Shown here: piece after piece, positions 22,925 through 23,642 of the stretch
Numbering within the stretch: the stretch's first letter is position 1
Layout: each line of letters begins with the position of its first letter
DNA from: JAAYJG01 sp964450305
GTDB lineage: Bacteria > Bacillota > Clostridia > DSM-8532
DNA length: 23,642 nt
Reading direction: 5' to 3'
Assembly: GCA_964450305.1 (NCBI GenBank)
Contig: CAYVFB010000052.1
Span: 1 to 23,642, forward strand
The notes under the pieces: generated by a model
Databases searched by the model: none
What the model was told of the DNA's origin: nothing
The model's input: the letters and a program-made list of their open reading frames with translations, nothing else
Made by a program: the position numbers and the translations under genes

Positions 22925-23017
22925 ATACAGGGGTGCGCACGTTATGCGCACATACTCCTGCTTGAATATCCTGCATCATTAAAAGGTGGAATACAGATGT
23001 GCGCACGTTGTGTGCAC
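22923..23017 (+). repeat. Duplicated 29-nt hairpin element before the MltG-like gene
   Basis: Copies at 22923-22951 and 22989-23017 (66 bp apart) match in 25 of 29 positions: GAATACAG, two variable bases, GTGCGCACGTT, then RTGYGCAC. Each folds as GTGCGCA / TGYGCAC with a 5-nt loop; the C-to-T change keeps pairing as G-U. This may be a paired operator or an RNA regulatory element. Confidence 0.6.
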
Positions 23018-23041
23018 TTTGTTTTTAGTAAGGAAGTATCA

Positions 23042-23434
23042 ATGAGTAAACTGCATGGTAAAAGCGTATTGCTGGGAATGGGGATCGGTACAATCTTAAC
23101 TGCCCTGCTGGGTCTTATTTTTTTCCTGGGATATCAACCTGAGATGGATGAGACCAAGGTAAAAGAGCTTGCCCGTAAGTATGGCATGGTGGAACCCGGC
23201 GAACTGGGTACGGTCACCATTGAAATCCCCAGTGGCTTCACATTGACCGAACTTACTGAAAAGCTTGCTGCAGCAGGGTTGATCAGCGAGGATGAAAGGG
23301 TCGCCTTCCAGATTAAGCTGGCGGGAAGGAAAGCACAGGAAAAAATTCAACCCGGGGTTTATGAATTTCACGGCGGAGAAAACGAAGAGGAAATCATCGA
23401 TACTTTAATATCTTCCGATGAAGGCGGCTCTTGA
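23042..23434 (+). CDS. Short MltG/YceG-like membrane protein lacking the catalytic domain
   Basis: A 130-residue protein with one membrane helix (about 8-30) and an outside domain resembling only the N-terminal LysM-like part of MltG/YceG: VTIEIPSGFTLTELTEKLAA, AGLI, then PGVYEF and EEEIIDTL. Complete MltG proteins are about 330-380 residues and cleave nascent glycan strands with a C-terminal glutamate site, absent here. It could bind peptidoglycan or be a regulator. ATG 23042 follows AAGGAAG; ATG 22997 with AAGGTGG upstream would add 15 residues and lie inside the repeated hairpin. Confidence 0.78.
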   Translation: MSKLHGKSVLLGMGIGTILTALLGLIFFLGYQPEMDETKVKELARKYGMVEPGELGTVTIEIPSGFTLTELTEKLAAAGLISEDERVAFQIKLAGRKAQEKIQPGVYEFHGGENEEEIIDTLISSDEGGS

Positions 23435-23540
23435 CCTTCGCGACTACGCACAGTTTAGTCCATGGCAGACAATTCAAGGTATGCGGCTTTTAGTGCACCT
23501 TTTAACCAAATTTTGAAGTATTAGTCCGCTTTCAAAACTC

Positions 23541-23569
23541 TTGATTTTCAATAAAGTCTATGTTAAGAT
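23541..23569 (+). promoter_or_regulatory. Sigma-A promoter of tRNA-Leu
   Basis: TTGATT (23541-23546), 17 nt, TAAGAT (23564-23569) with an upstream TGT giving an extended -10. Transcription would start a few bases before the mature tRNA at 23583. Nothing else is seen in 23435-23540. Confidence 0.55.
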
Positions 23570-23582
23570 AATAAAGCAACAC

Positions 23583-23642
23583 GCCGGAGTGGTGAAATTG
23601 GCAGACGCGCTGGACTCAAAATCCTGTGTACGCAAGTACGTG
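23583..23642 (+). tRNA. tRNA-Leu(CAA), 5' part, cut by window end
   Basis: GCCGGAG begins the acceptor stem, followed by TGGTGAAATTGGCAGACGC (class II D arm) and the anticodon loop CTCAAAA with anticodon CAA. The long variable arm (GTGTACGCAAGTACGTG) runs off the window end, so the T arm and 3' end are missing. Confidence 0.93.

Noticed and set aside
23461..23523. 20-codon frame after the MltG-like gene
   Set aside because: No ribosome site and no recognisable feature.

Overview
This window looks like a chromosomal segment of a motile, anaerobic, probably endospore-forming Firmicute of the class Clostridia. The reasons are a Bacillus-style chemotaxis set (CheA, CheW, CheC, CheD), a SigD/FliA sigma factor inside the flagellar cluster, strong AGGAGG-type ribosome binding sites, sigma-A promoters close to consensus, moderate G+C, and a rubredoxin-linked NADH oxidoreductase typical of anaerobes. 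I do not assign a genus.

Left part (1-9300), mixed genes in short transcription units: tRNA-Ala(GGC) on the minus strand with its promoter; a chemoreceptor (367-2532) behind a sigma-28-like promoter; a flavoprotein with three tandem rubredoxin-like domains (2742-4403); a PHP-domain metallohydrolase (4550-5218); a 328-base gap containing a compact three-way-junction fold (5275-5367); a PilZ protein (5547-6161); on the minus strand a rhomboid protease and a small four-helix membrane protein; then a cupin and an iron-type alcohol dehydrogenase in one unit. A tiny membrane-peptide gene (9186-9290, minus) also lies here.

Right part (9431-23434), flagellar and chemotaxis cluster, all plus strand: flhA, flhF, flhG, a YcgR-like PilZ protein, cheA, cheW, cheC, cheD, an uncharacterised coiled-coil membrane protein, sigD, fapA, a hydrophilic hypothetical, a SwrB/YlxL-like anchored protein, and a short MltG/YceG-like protein without a catalytic domain. 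The window ends inside tRNA-Leu(CAA). FlhA is the export gate. FlhF and FlhG set flagellar position and number. CheA, CheW, CheC and CheD carry and adapt the chemotaxis signal. The PilZ protein links c-di-GMP to motility. SigD turns on late genes, which may include the chemoreceptor and cheA in this same window, because both have a perfect GCCGATAT -10 element upstream.

I see no large novel system. The interesting material is mostly non-coding: two almost identical promoters 4.2 kb apart in front of unrelated genes; structured intercistronic RNAs (5275-5367, 12944-13037, 22154-22195); an interleaved X-Y-x'-y' leader before the SwrB-like gene; a duplicated hairpin before the MltG-like gene; plus the triplicated rubredoxin domain, an unlisted small membrane peptide, and a cheB-less gene order with a PilZ gene in its place.
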